64,000 bases of DNA from Phenylobacterium sp. SCN 70-31 (lineage in GTDB: Bacteria > Pseudomonadota > Alphaproteobacteria > Caulobacterales > Caulobacteraceae): positions 1 to 64,000 of the forward strand of contig NZ_MEEX01000016.1 in NCBI RefSeq assembly GCF_001724605.1, given 5' to 3'. A model generated the notes under the pieces. It was not told the origin of the DNA. It worked only from the letters and a program-made list of their open reading frames with translations, and searched no databases. Made by a program: the position numbers and the translations under genes. Positions within the stretch are counted from its first letter, which is position 1. The number at the start of each line of letters is the position of its first letter. This document shows, piece by piece, positions 44,992-54,127 of the stretch.

Positions 44992-45450
44992 TCAGCCCTT
45001 CTCCCGCAGGAGCCGGGCCTTGTCGCGCTTCCAGTCCCGTTCGGCGGCGACTTCACGCTTGTCGTGCGCCTTCTTGCCCTTCGCCAGCGCGATCTCGAGC
45101 TTGGCCAGCCCCTTGTCGGACCAATAGAGCTTCGTCGGCACCAGGGTGCGCCCGTCGCGCTGGACGGCGCCGATCAGCCGGTCGATCTCGCGACGCTTGA
45201 GCAGCAGCTTTCGATGGCGGCGGGGCTCGTGGTTGAAGTGCGGCCCGGCCTGGGCGTAGGGCGGGATGTCGGCGTTGACGAGCACGATCTCGTCCCCCTC
45301 CACCGCCGCATAGCTCTCGGCGATGTTGGCCTTGCCGTTGCGCAGGGACTTCACCTCGGAGCCGGTCAGGGCGATGCCGGCCTCGAACGTCTGCTCGAGG
45401 AAGTAGTCGAACCGGGCGCGGCGATTCTCGGCGATCAGTTTCCCTGCCAT
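44992..45450 (-). CDS. smpB: SsrA-binding protein SmpB
   Basis: SmpB binds tmRNA for trans-translation. The 152-residue protein has [35 protein letters not shown] and a basic C-terminal tail ([23 protein letters not shown]). It is separated by 18 bp from dapA, the usual neighbour in alphaproteobacteria. No ssrA gene is visible here. Confidence 0.97.
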   Translation of the reverse strand: MAGKLIAENRRARFDYFLEQTFEAGIALTGSEVKSLRNGKANIAESYAAVEGDEIVLVNADIPPYAQAGPHFNHEPRRHRKLLLKRREIDRLIGAVQRDGRTLVPTKLYWSDKGLAKLEIALAKGKKAHDKREVAAERDWKRDKARLLREKG

Positions 45451-45468
45451 GTCAGCACTTCATGCGGA

Positions 45469-46356
45469 TCAGTCGACGAGGCCCGCATCGCGCATGGCGG
45501 CCAGGACCTCGGTGCGAGCGGCCTCGGAGCACGGGACGATCGGCAGGCGGGTCTCCTCGCCGCAGAGGCCCAGGTGCGCGAGCGCGAACTTGGTGGGGGA
45601 CGGCGAGGCGTCGGTGAAGAGGGCCTTGTGCAGGCGGACCAGCCGGTCCTGGAGCTGAAGCGCGCCAGCCCAGTCCCCCGACAGCGCGTCGTTGTGGAAC
45701 TGGGCGCAGAGATCGGGCGCGACGTTGCAGGTCACCGAGATGCAGCCGTGCCCGCCGTGGGCCATGTAGCCCAGGGCCAGCGGATCGTCGCCCGAGAGCA
45801 TCACCCAGTCGTCGCCGCAATGGAGCCGCTGGAAGCTGGCGCGGACGATATCGCCGCTGGCGTCCTTGATACCGACGATGTTGGGCAGCTTCGACAGCCG
45901 GTAGACCACATCGTTCGAGATATCGACGCTGGTGCGGCCGGGCACGTTGTAGACCAGCACGGGAAGCTGCACGGCGTCGTTGATCGCCTTGTAGTGGGCG
46001 TACAGCCCCTCCTGGCTGGGGCGGTTGTAGTAGGGCGTCACCACCAGCGCCGCATCGGCGCCGATGGCCTTGGCGTATCGCGTCAGCTCGATGGCCTCGG
46101 CGGTGGAGTTCGAGCCCGTGCCGGGAATCACCGGCACGCGGCCCCGCGCCGTGCTGACGCACAGCTCCATCACCCGACGATGCTCGTCGTGGTTGAGGGT
46201 CGAGGCCTCGCCGGTGGTGCCGACGGGCACGAGGCCGTGGACGCCCCCGGCGATCTGACGCTCGACGAGGGCGACGAAGGCGTCCTCGTCCACCTCGCCG
46301 TTGCGGAACGGAGTCACCAGCGCCGGAAGGACGCCGCGGAAGAGAGGTTCGGACAT
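45469..46356 (-). CDS. dapA: 4-hydroxy-tetrahydrodipicolinate synthase
   Basis: DapA condenses pyruvate with aspartate semialdehyde in lysine/diaminopimelate synthesis. The 295-residue TIM-barrel has the substrate loop GTTGEASTL, the catalytic Tyr in VYNVPGRT and the Schiff-base Lys in GIKDASGD. It is upstream of smpB and divergent from the lytic transglycosylase. Confidence 0.97.
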   Translation of the reverse strand: MSEPLFRGVLPALVTPFRNGEVDEDAFVALVERQIAGGVHGLVPVGTTGEASTLNHDEHRRVMELCVSTARGRVPVIPGTGSNSTAEAIELTRYAKAIGADAALVVTPYYNRPSQEGLYAHYKAINDAVQLPVLVYNVPGRTSVDISNDVVYRLSKLPNIVGIKDASGDIVRASFQRLHCGDDWVMLSGDDPLALGYMAHGGHGCISVTCNVAPDLCAQFHNDALSGDWAGALQLQDRLVRLHKALFTDASPSPTKFALAHLGLCGEETRLPIVPCSEAARTEVLAAMRDAGLVD

Positions 46357-46490
46357 GCGTGGGTTCGAAAAGCAAAAAGCCGTGAAAATGCCGCCGTGTG
46401 AGGCGACGTTCAGATTTGCGCGGACAATATGTTGCCGTGGGCGTCGCCCGCAACGCTGATTCCTGTCATCCCCGGTCGGGGGGAGTTCGT

Positions 46491-48596
46491 TTGGATACCA
46501 GAATTCGTAACGCCCTGCTCGCCGGTTGCGCCATCCTGGTGGCGACGACCGTGGCCCGCGCCCAGTCTCCCAATCCCGCGGGCGACCCGATCGGCGACCT
46601 CCTGGGCGGCGCGCCGCTGCCCGCAGCCCCCCAGCCCTACACCGCGATCCGCCCCAGCGGCGGTCCGGTGAGCGCCAGCGACCAGACGCTCCTGGCCCAG
46701 GGACTGGCGGCCGCGCGGCGCAGCGACACGGCGGGCGCCCGCAACGCCATCGCGGGCCTGTCGAACCCCGTCGCACGCCAGATCGTGACCTGGGCTCTGG
46801 TGGACACAAGCGCCAACATGCTGGGCTTCGCCGAACTGGACGCCGCCCGGCGCGACCTGGCGGACTTCCCCCGGGCCGGTCGGCGCCAGATCGCGGCCGA
46901 ACGCGTACTGGAGACTTCGGGCAAGTCGCCCGCCGAGGTGGTGGCGTGGTTCGAAGGCCTTCCACCCGAGAGCCCTCAGGGGGCGATGGCGCTGGCGTCG
47001 GCGCTGCGCAGCCTCGGACGGGGCGCCGAGGCGCAGACGCTGATTCGCAGTTGGTGGCGGGACCGCAGCTTCGAGGCCGACGTCCAGCGCACGCTGCTGA
47101 CGCGGTTCGGCGACATGCTGGGACCGGACGACCACGCCCGGCGGGCCGACATCCTGCTGTACGGCGCACAAGGCCCCGCCGCGCGCGACATGATCGCTCT
47201 CCTGCCGCCCGACCGCCAGACGATGGCCCAGGTGCGCATCGCGCTGCGCGGCGATTCCGAGGCCGGCTACGGCGCGCTTTCCGCCGCCGACCAGCGGAGT
47301 CCAGGCGTGGCCTTCGAGCGCGTGGGCTTCCTCCGACGCAAGGGCCGCGAGGCCGAGGCCATCGCCCAACTCGCGCACGCCCCGCGCGAGGTGGCGACCG
47401 CGGAACAGGCCTCGCGCACTTGGAAGGGCGACCGCTACCGGCTGACGCTGTCGTCGATCCGCGCAGGCGACTGGCGCAGCGCCTATGCAGCGGCGGCCAA
47501 CACCGGCCTGACCCAGGGGGCCGACGCGGCCGAGGCCGAGTTCTACGCCGGCTGGATCGCGCTCACCCGGCTGAAGGATCCCACGTCGGCGGCCCGGCAC
47601 TTCGCGGCCATCGAACGGATCGGATCGTCGCCCATCACCCGCAGCCGCGCGCTCTACTGGCAGGGCCGGGCCGCCGAGGGCCGTGGCGACGCCACCGCGG
47701 CCGACAACTTCTACGCCCTGGCGGCCGAACACCCGACCGCCTTCTATGGCCAACTCGCGGCCGAGAAGCTCCGCCTGCCGATCACCCTGCCGAAGGACCC
47801 CACGCCGACCGCCGCCGAGCGGGCGCGGTTCGAGAGCCGGCCGGCGGTGAAGGCCATGCGCCTGCTGGCCGAGCAGAACCAGATGGACCTGTTCCGGGTG
47901 TTCGCGCTGCACCTCGACGACACCCTGCCCGACCGGGCCGAAGGCGCGCTGCTGGTGGACGCCATCCGCGGCTACGGCGACCAGGACACCTCGATGAAGG
48001 CCGTCCGGGCGCTGGCGACGCGGAACCTCGTGCTGATCGATCGCGGCTATCCCGTGCGCGCCACACCGGAGGTGCCCGGCGCGCCGGAACCGGCGCTGAT
48101 CCTGGGCATCACCCGCCAGGAGAGCGGCTTCGACCCCAAGGTGCGCTCGCACGCGGACGCGCGGGGGATGATGCAGCTCCTCCCCTCGACGGCGGCCACC
48201 GTGGCCCGCCGCATGGGCGTCGGCTATTCGGCGGCGATGCTCTACGAGCCCGACTACAACATGCGCCTGGGAACCAGTTTCCTCGGTCAGCTCGTGAACC
48301 AGTTCTCGGGGTCCTACATCATGGCGGCGGCCGGCTATAACGCCGGGCCCGGCCGCCCGCCCCAGTGGGCCGGGTTCTGCGGCGATCCTCGCGCCGGTTC
48401 GAACGACCCCATCGACTTCATCGAATGCATCCCGTTCTACGAGACGCGCAACTACGTGATGCGGGTGATGGAGAACATGGTCGTGTATCGCGCCAAGCAG
48501 AACGGCGGGACCCTGCCGGCCACGCTCTCGGCCGACCTGCGGCGGGGTGGCTACGGCTATGCGGTGGCGCAGCAATCGACGCCGGCGGCGCCATAG
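46491..48596 (+). CDS. Soluble lytic murein transglycosylase
   Basis: A 701-residue periplasmic Slt70-like enzyme that cleaves peptidoglycan glycan strands. A signal peptide ends near ARAQS (residue 28). A long alpha-superhelical U/L region follows. The catalytic Glu lies in [10 protein letters not shown] (about residue 540), then [15 protein letters not shown] and [12 protein letters not shown]. The TTG at 46491 is preferred because a GGGGGGAG site lies just before it and it begins directly with the signal peptide. It is comparable to Caulobacter SdpA. Confidence 0.92.
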   Translation: MDTRIRNALLAGCAILVATTVARAQSPNPAGDPIGDLLGGAPLPAAPQPYTAIRPSGGPVSASDQTLLAQGLAAARRSDTAGARNAIAGLSNPVARQIVTWALVDTSANMLGFAELDAARRDLADFPRAGRRQIAAERVLETSGKSPAEVVAWFEGLPPESPQGAMALASALRSLGRGAEAQTLIRSWWRDRSFEADVQRTLLTRFGDMLGPDDHARRADILLYGAQGPAARDMIALLPPDRQTMAQVRIALRGDSEAGYGALSAADQRSPGVAFERVGFLRRKGREAEAIAQLAHAPREVATAEQASRTWKGDRYRLTLSSIRAGDWRSAYAAAANTGLTQGADAAEAEFYAGWIALTRLKDPTSAARHFAAIERIGSSPITRSRALYWQGRAAEGRGDATAADNFYALAAEHPTAFYGQLAAEKLRLPITLPKDPTPTAAERARFESRPAVKAMRLLAEQNQMDLFRVFALHLDDTLPDRAEGALLVDAIRGYGDQDTSMKAVRALATRNLVLIDRGYPVRATPEVPGAPEPALILGITRQESGFDPKVRSHADARGMMQLLPSTAATVARRMGVGYSAAMLYEPDYNMRLGTSFLGQLVNQFSGSYIMAAAGYNAGPGRPPQWAGFCGDPRAGSNDPIDFIECIPFYETRNYVMRVMENMVVYRAKQNGGTLPATLSADLRRGGYGYAVAQQSTPAAP

Positions 48597-48612
48597 GCGT
48601 CGTCGCGACGCC
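48596..48612. terminator. Short hairpin between convergent transglycosylase and TetR genes
   Basis: GGCGTCG-TCG-CGACGCC, a perfect 7-bp stem starting at the last base of the stop codon. No T-tract; weak to moderate evidence for termination. Confidence 0.4.
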
Positions 48613-48635
48613 AGGGCATTCGCGACCGGCCGGGC

Positions 48636-49271
48636 TCAGTCGATGACCAGCCCGTGCAGCATCCCGTCCAGCGTGACTCCCATCAGCTCTTCGCGATCCG
48701 CCCACTCGAAGGTCGGCCGGCCGATGACCAGGGCCACCAGGCCGTGGCACGCCGTCCAGATCGCCTGGGCGGCCGTGTCGGCGTCGCCGATCCGGAGCCG
48801 GCCGGCGGCGGCGACCTCCTTCACCACGCCGGAGAAAGCCTCGTAGCATTCGCGGGCGAGGTCGGACGTCCGATCGGGCGACGGATCGGTCGAGGCGGGC
48901 GGCGTCGCGCAATAGACGAGGTGATAGGCGTTGGGATGCTCGAACCCCCAGCGCATGTAGGCATCCAGCATCATCCGCGTGCGCACCACCGGGTCCAGCG
49001 GCTTGGCCGCGATCTCGGTGTTGCTGCGCAACAGTTCGTTCAGCGTCCCCTCGACGATCTCGTGGAGGATGCAGGCCTTGTCGGCGAAGTGCATGTAGAG
49101 CGCGGTCGAGGACACGCCGACCTCGTCCGCGATCTTGCGGATGGTGGCGCCCTCGTAGCCCTCGGCGACGAAAATCCGCTCGGCGGCGGCCAGAATCTCG
49201 GCGCGGCGGAGGTGCCCATCGCCCTTCGCCTTGCGCGTGGTTTTCCGCGTCGCAGGCGCAACAGTGCCCAT
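48636..49271 (-). CDS. TetR family transcriptional regulator
   Basis: A 211-residue TetR repressor. The HTH is ATIRKIADEVGVSSTALYMHFADKACIL (about residues 42-69). The C-terminal domain (WTACHGLVALVIGRPTFEWADREEL) belongs to the TetR_C_33-like group. The GGGGAGG ribosome site lies inside a possible hairpin, and a GACAAG/CTTGTC dyad in the divergent promoter suggests autoregulation. Confidence 0.9.
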   Translation of the reverse strand: MGTVAPATRKTTRKAKGDGHLRRAEILAAAERIFVAEGYEGATIRKIADEVGVSSTALYMHFADKACILHEIVEGTLNELLRSNTEIAAKPLDPVVRTRMMLDAYMRWGFEHPNAYHLVYCATPPASTDPSPDRTSDLARECYEAFSGVVKEVAAAGRLRIGDADTAAQAIWTACHGLVALVIGRPTFEWADREELMGVTLDGMLHGLVID

Positions 49272-49278
49272 GAATCCT

Positions 49279-49298
49279 CCCCGCATACTCTAGCGGGG
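49279..49298 (-). promoter_or_regulatory. Hairpin over the TetR ribosome-binding site
   Basis: CCCCGC (49279-49284) and GCGGGG (49293-49298) can pair across ATACTCTA. On the minus-strand transcript the second arm contains the start of the GGGGAGG ribosome site of the TetR gene. Possible translation control; no regulator is known. Confidence 0.4.
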
Positions 49299-49325
49299 GG
49301 GAACGGACCCCAATTCCGCAACTGT

Positions 49326-49339
49326 GACAAGTCCTTGTC
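49326..49339. promoter_or_regulatory. GACAAG-TC-CTTGTC dyad, candidate TetR operator
   Basis: A perfect 6-bp inverted repeat with a 2-bp centre in the gap between the TetR gene and the divergent methyltransferase gene. Its position suggests that the TetR represses itself and/or the methyltransferase operon (inference). Confidence 0.45.
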
Positions 49340-49382
49340 GGCCCACTGGACGCATAGCGCCCACTCCGCGTAAGGGGCCGGC

Positions 49383-50279
49383 ATGAGCCCGCCCCTCGTC
49401 GCGCCCGAGCCCGCCGTGATGCGTACGGTCGGCTGGTCGGACTATGCGCTGCTGGATTCCGGCGGCGGCCGGAAGCTGGAGCGATACGGTCCCTATCGCG
49501 TCGTGCGGCCCGAACCTCAGTGTCTCTGGACGCCTCGCCTCCCCGAGAGCGCGTGGTCCTCGGCCGACGCGGTCTTCGATCCCAGCGACGAGGAGGACGC
49601 CGGCCGCTGGCGCTTCCGGGACAGGCCGCGGGAGGCCTGGCCGCTCGCCTGGGGCGATGTCCGGTTCCAGGGACGCTTCACGGCGTTCCGTCACCTCGCC
49701 TTCTTTCCCGAACAGGCGGCGAACTGGGCGTGGCTCGACGGAAGAGTGCGGGCGTCCGCGGGCGCGCCGCGGGTGCTGAACCTGTTCGGCTACACGGGAG
49801 TGGCCAGCCTGGCGATGGCCGCCGCAGGCGCCGCGGTCACCCACGTGGACGCCTCGAAGAAGGCCGTGGCGTGGGCGCGCGAGAACGCGGAGCTATCCGG
49901 CCTTTCCGACCGGCCTGTCCGATGGATCGTCGAGGACGCCAAGAAGTACGTCCAGCGTGAGGCCCGGCGGGGATCCCGGTACGAAGGGATCGTCCTCGAC
50001 CCGCCCAAATATGGCCGTGGCCCCGATGGCCAGGTCTGGCGACTGTTCGAGGATCTCCCTGAGCTTGCCCGCCTATGCGGTGAACTTCTCTCGGAAAACG
50101 CCCGCTTCCTGGTTCTCAACGCCTATGCCGAACGGATTTCGGGCGCGGCGCTGGCCGGTCTCCTGGCCGAAGTGCTGGCCGACCGGGGCGGTCGCATCGA
50201 ATGGGGCGAACTGGCGCTCGAGGAGGAACGCGGCGACCGCGCCATCGGCATGAGCTTCTACGCGCGGTGGTCGGCTTGA
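49383..50279 (+). CDS. Class I SAM-dependent (RlmI-like) rRNA methyltransferase
   Basis: A 298-residue methyltransferase with a Rossmann domain. Motif I is VLNLFGYTGVASLAMAAAGA and the acidic loop is VTHVDASKKAVAWARENA. The catalytic segment LDPPKYGRG lies after that. It resembles the catalytic part of RlmI/RlmK-type 23S rRNA methyltransferases but lacks their N-terminal PUA domain. Probably RNA-directed; the target is unknown. The next gene encodes another RNA methyltransferase. Confidence 0.85.
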   Translation: MSPPLVAPEPAVMRTVGWSDYALLDSGGGRKLERYGPYRVVRPEPQCLWTPRLPESAWSSADAVFDPSDEEDAGRWRFRDRPREAWPLAWGDVRFQGRFTAFRHLAFFPEQAANWAWLDGRVRASAGAPRVLNLFGYTGVASLAMAAAGAAVTHVDASKKAVAWARENAELSGLSDRPVRWIVEDAKKYVQREARRGSRYEGIVLDPPKYGRGPDGQVWRLFEDLPELARLCGELLSENARFLVLNAYAERISGAALAGLLAEVLADRGGRIEWGELALEEERGDRAIGMSFYARWSA

Positions 50280-51067
50280 GCGCGCGGACGATCACCTCGC
50301 TCCAGAACCCGACGGTCAAGGCCGTCCGCGCCCTGCACATGCGCAAGACCCGCGACGAGACCGGCCTGTTCCTGGCGGAGGGCCTCAAGAACGTCATCGA
50401 AGGGATCGACACGGGCCATCCGCCGCGCGTCCTCCTGCACGGCCCCGACGCCATGTCGCACCCGATGATGCGCAAGGCCGCACAGGCGACGCTGGCCGCA
50501 CGTGGCGAAGTGATCGAGGTGTCGCACGACATCCTGGCCAAGGTGTCGCGCCGCGAGAACCCCCAGGCGGTGGTGGGCGTCTTCCGCCAGGCGTTCACCG
50601 CGCTCGACAACGTGCAGCCCGGCCCGGCGCGGTGCGTGGTGGCCCTGCACCGCGTACGCGACCCCGGCAATCTCGGCACGATCGTGCGGACCGCCGACGC
50701 GGCGGGATGCGGCGCGGTGATCCTTGTGGGCGAGTGTTGCGATCCCCACGCGGTGGAGGCGGTGCGGGCCACCATGGGCTCGATCTTCGCCGTGCCGCTG
50801 GCCAGGGCGGGCGAGTCCGAGTTCGCCGCCTGGCGTGCCGGCTGGACGGGCTCGGTGGTCGGCACCCTGCTCTCGGCCTCGGTCGATCACCGGGCGGCGA
50901 CCTATGCGAAGCCTGCGCTGGTGCTGATGGGCAACGAGCAACAGGGCCTGCCGCCCGAGATGGCGGCGCTCTGCGACGTGAACGTGAAGATCCCGATGCG
51001 CGGCCGCGCCGACAGCCTCAACCTGTCGGTGGCGACGGGGGTGATGATCTACGCCGCGACGAACTGA
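50276..51067 (+). CDS. TrmH/SpoU family RNA methyltransferase
   Basis: A 263-residue SPOUT methyltransferase. The N-terminal substrate domain begins ITSLQNPTVKAVRALHMRKTR. SPOUT motif 1 is HRVRDPGNLGTIVRTADAAG, motif 2 is LVLMGNEQQGLP and motif 3 is IPMRGRADSLNLSVATGVMIY, with the trefoil-knot SAM site. It likely 2'-O-methylates rRNA or tRNA. A TTG start at 50276 overlaps the upstream stop (TTGA); GTG at 50267 is an alternative. Confidence 0.9.
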   Translation: MSARTITSLQNPTVKAVRALHMRKTRDETGLFLAEGLKNVIEGIDTGHPPRVLLHGPDAMSHPMMRKAAQATLAARGEVIEVSHDILAKVSRRENPQAVVGVFRQAFTALDNVQPGPARCVVALHRVRDPGNLGTIVRTADAAGCGAVILVGECCDPHAVEAVRATMGSIFAVPLARAGESEFAAWRAGWTGSVVGTLLSASVDHRAATYAKPALVLMGNEQQGLPPEMAALCDVNVKIPMRGRADSLNLSVATGVMIYAATN

Positions 51068-51160
51068 TCGTTCGACGGTTTACATCCCCGCGCGCCGCCC
51101 CGAAGATCGTTCCGTCGGCTATCGACCGACCGATGGCTCAAAAATGATTTCAGGGCGGAA

Positions 51161-52663
51161 ATGCGGATGGCCGAAATCACTTCGTCTGACACCCCCTCCG
51201 CGGCCGCTTCGCCGGCCGTGACGACGCCGAAACCCTCGCTGTGGACCAAGCTGGCCTACGGTTTCGGATCGGTCGCCTACGGGGTGAAGGACCAGGGCTT
51301 CAACTATTTCCTGCTGCTCTTCTACAGTCAGGTGATCGGACTGGACGCGCGCCTCGTCGGCTTCGCCATCACGGCCGCCCTGGTCCTGGACGCCATCAGC
51401 GACCCCGTGGTCGGCTACTGGTCCGACAATTTCCGGTCCAGATGGGGCCGGCGGCACGTGTTCATGTACGCCTCGGCGATCCCCGTGGCGGCGACCTACT
51501 TCCTGCTGTGGAACCCGCCGGAAGGCCTCTCCCAGATGGCCCTCTTCTGGTACCTGCTCTGCATGGCGGTGCTGATCCGGACCTCCATCACCTTCTACGA
51601 GACGCCCAGTTCGGCGCTCGCCCCCGAACTCTCGGACGACTACGACCAGCGCAGTTCGCTGCTCAGCTTCCGCTACTATTTCGGCTGGAGCGGCGGCAAC
51701 GCCATGTCGGTGCTGATGTTCATGGCGGTGTTCCCCGCCTTCGCCACCGCCACCATCGCCAACGGCCAGTTCAACCGCGACGCCTACGCTCTCTATGGCG
51801 TCATCGGCTCGGCGCTGATCTTCGTCGCCATCCTAGTTTCCGCGCTGGGAACCCATTCGCGGATTCCCCACCTCAAGCCGCCACCGCCGAAGCGCCGCAT
51901 CACCCTGATGGCCATCTTCCGCGAGATCTTCGAGACCCTGGCGAACCGCTCGTTCCTGGCGCTCTTCGTCGCCGCGATGCTCGGCGCCGTCGCCACGGGC
52001 CTCTCGGCCGCCCTGGCCTTCTACTTCTCCACCTATTTCTGGGGCTTCTCGCCGCAGCAGATCGGCCTGATCACCATGAGCGTCTTCGTCTCGGCGATCA
52101 TCGGCTCGGTCCTGGCGCCGATCGCGACGCGCACCCTGGGCAAGAAGCGCGGCGCCATGATCATCGGCTTGATCGCGTTCCTTGGCGCGCCTCTGCCCAT
52201 CGTCCTGCGGCTGATGGGCGTCCTGCCGGACAACGGTCATCCGCTCGTGTTCGCGCTGGTGCTCGGGACGACCATGATCGACACCGGGCTGATCATCTGC
52301 TTCCAGATCCTGTCCGCATCGATGCTGGCCGACCTCGTCGAGGCGGCGGAACTGAGGACCGGGCGACGCTCGGAAGGCGTCTTCTTCGCCGCCTCCACCT
52401 TCATCCGGAAGTCGGTGCAGGGCCTGGGCGTGATCACCGCGGGCTTCGTGCTGACGGCGGCGCAGTTCCCGGCCGGCGCATCTCCGTCCGAGGTGCCGCA
52501 GGACGCGCTCCTGCGTCTCGGGACCTACTACGTCCCGACCATTCTCTGTCTGTGGATGGCGATGATGGCGGTGATGGCCACCTACAAGCTGAGCCGCGAG
52601 GGGCACGAGGAGAACCTGCGCCAGCTCGCCGCCAAATCGGCCGGAGATTCGAAGGCCGACTGA
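51161..52663 (+). CDS. GPH-type sodium/glycoside cation symporter (MFS)
   Basis: A 500-residue transporter of the glycoside-pentoside-hexuronide:cation symporter group (MFS_2). Twelve predicted transmembrane helices begin with LAYGFGSVAYGVKDQGFNYFLLLFY. Family motifs are DAISDPVVGYWSDN after helix 2 and SDDYDQRSSLLSFRYYFGW in the central loop. GPH carriers import glycosides or sugars with H+ or Na+. No sugar gene is adjacent, so the substrate is open. Starts at 51161 or 51167 (MAEITS) both fit. Confidence 0.92.
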   Translation: MRMAEITSSDTPSAAASPAVTTPKPSLWTKLAYGFGSVAYGVKDQGFNYFLLLFYSQVIGLDARLVGFAITAALVLDAISDPVVGYWSDNFRSRWGRRHVFMYASAIPVAATYFLLWNPPEGLSQMALFWYLLCMAVLIRTSITFYETPSSALAPELSDDYDQRSSLLSFRYYFGWSGGNAMSVLMFMAVFPAFATATIANGQFNRDAYALYGVIGSALIFVAILVSALGTHSRIPHLKPPPPKRRITLMAIFREIFETLANRSFLALFVAAMLGAVATGLSAALAFYFSTYFWGFSPQQIGLITMSVFVSAIIGSVLAPIATRTLGKKRGAMIIGLIAFLGAPLPIVLRLMGVLPDNGHPLVFALVLGTTMIDTGLIICFQILSASMLADLVEAAELRTGRRSEGVFFAASTFIRKSVQGLGVITAGFVLTAAQFPAGASPSEVPQDALLRLGTYYVPTILCLWMAMMAVMATYKLSREGHEENLRQLAAKSAGDSKAD

Positions 52664-52666
52664 CGC

Positions 52667-52684
52667 CGGGGTTTCGCAACCCCG
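52667..52684 (+). terminator. Hairpin after the GPH symporter gene
   Basis: CGGGGTT-TCGC-AACCCCG, a 7-bp perfect stem with a stable tetraloop, 4 bases after the stop. No T-tract; plausible GC-type terminator. Confidence 0.55.
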
Positions 52685-52736
52685 ACGCCGGCATGGCCAC
52701 GCGCGACAAAGGCCGTCGCGGGGCGGATCGGGCGAT

Positions 52737-53339
52737 CTAGGCCGTCACAGCCACCCGCCGCCGCTGGCGCAGCATGGCGCCGGCGGCGCCGAAGCCCACG
52801 ATCATCAGAGCCCAGGCGCCAGGCTCTGGCGCCGCCGCCATGACCGAAGGGGTCAGTTCCAGGCGCCAGCCCCCGTAGACGCCGGAGACGCCGCCCGACG
52901 TGTCGGCGGCCTTAAGGGTCCAGGTCCCGGCCGAGTTCAGGCCGTTGAACGCGCCGAGCGCCTGGAAGGGCCGATAAACCGCGATGTCGACCAGCGGGAA
53001 GCTGGTGATGGCGGTGGCCGCGGCGTCGTCGAAGGTGAGCGTGTCACGCAGATAGCTGTTGAAGCCATGGTTCCGGAAGAGCTGGACCACCACGTCGCCC
53101 TTCGAGAGGAAGAACTGCACATCGCCCGAGAAGTTGTGCGACAGCCCGTCGATGCTGAGGTTGACGTCGTCGATCAGGAACGAGTCCGCGATCTCGATGG
53201 TGGAGAGCGTGAAGCTGTTGTCGGGAATCAGCGCGCCGGCGCCGCTGTAAGTCACGGTCGTTGCGGCGGCGGCCGGGCTGGCGAGGATCGCGGCGACGGC
53301 AAGCGGGGCGGCCACGAAGGGCGACAGGAAACGGATCAT
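52737..53339 (-). CDS. PEPxxWA-CTERM protein with proprotein-convertase P-like domain
   Basis: A 200-residue exported protein with a signal peptide (residues 1-25). The body resembles a stand-alone P/proprotein convertase-type beta domain (IDDVNLSIDGLSHNFSGDVQFFLSKG ... NGLNSAGTWTLKAADTSGGVSGVYGGWRLEL), but no protease domain is present. The C-terminus has the sorting signal PEPGAWALMIVGFGAAGAMLRQRRR. Such proteins are processed by exosortase-like systems and displayed at the envelope. Function unknown. Confidence 0.88.
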   Translation of the reverse strand: MIRFLSPFVAAPLAVAAILASPAAAATTVTYSGAGALIPDNSFTLSTIEIADSFLIDDVNLSIDGLSHNFSGDVQFFLSKGDVVVQLFRNHGFNSYLRDTLTFDDAAATAITSFPLVDIAVYRPFQALGAFNGLNSAGTWTLKAADTSGGVSGVYGGWRLELTPSVMAAAPEPGAWALMIVGFGAAGAMLRQRRRVAVTA

Positions 53340-53365
53340 TCTCGGATAACTCCAATGAGGTGGGT

Positions 53366-53896
53366 TCAGCAGCCCTTCTGGGCGTGCAGGTCGGTGAGGC
53401 GGGTGAGGCGTTGGCTCTCGACGCTGGCGTCGACGGCCTGGCCGGTGGGCGCGGGCGACGCGTCGTAGCCGCCGAAGCCGGGGGCGCCGAAGCCGGGCGC
53501 GCCGGCCATCATCTGCTGTTACATGGCCTGGGCCTGGACCTGGGCCTGAAGCGAACCCAGCGCCTGCTGGGCGATGTAGCCGCTCTGGCCCCCTCCCCCC
53601 AGGCCGCCCAGACCTCCGGGGCCGCCGCCCTTGCCCAGCACACCGCTGCTGCTGGCGATCTGAAGCGCCGTGCTGGCGAAGCCCAGCAGCTTGCGGCCGG
53701 ACTCGGCGCGCTTCGCGGCCTTGGCCTTGGCCGACGACAGCGCGTTCATCTCGTCCGCGAGCGCCTGGCAGCTCATGTCGGCGTCGCCGGCGCGGACCAG
53801 CTCGACGGTGTCGGCCGAGGCCGAGGCGGTGGCGAGCAACGCCACCAGGACGCCGCACGCGAGGCGGCTGGATCGAAACATCTCGTGAAACTCCAT
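53366..53896 (-). pseudogene. Exported Gly-rich protein gene with in-frame TAA (likely broken)
   Basis: The intact frame encodes 125 residues (53519-53896): a signal peptide (MFRSSRLACGVLVALLATASASA), a helical AKAKAAKRAESGRKL segment and a Gly-rich stretch, ending QAQAM followed by TAA. Reading on in the same frame for 50 codons gives QQMMAGAPGFGAPGFGGYD and later QRLTRLTDLHAQKGC before a TGA at 53366-53368. That tail has protein-like, GC3-rich composition that continues the low-complexity pattern. The TAA at 53519-53521 looks like a single point nonsense change (for example from CAA). Start may be 53896 or 53881. Function not recognised. Confidence 0.65.
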
Positions 53897-54127
53897 GGAG
53901 CCGGTCCTGAGCCTGGAAACATCTTCCTCGGGGCGGACCCGGCCGTTCGATGGCCGCGGCTTCTGGCGACGCCCAGGGCGCCTGTCAGGTCGAATGCGCC
54001 GGACATGGCCAAGCCTGCGGTGGGCATGCCGGCTTTGCGCCGAACACCGCCCTGGATGCGGTGGAGACGGAGGCGCAGGCGCCGATCTGCGTCTATGGTC
54101 CCGCCGACCTCGCTTCCCGGGAACGCC

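Noticed and set aside
44937..45468. tmRNA (ssrA) near smpB
   Set aside because: The gaps next to smpB are only 18-55 bp, too short for ssrA.
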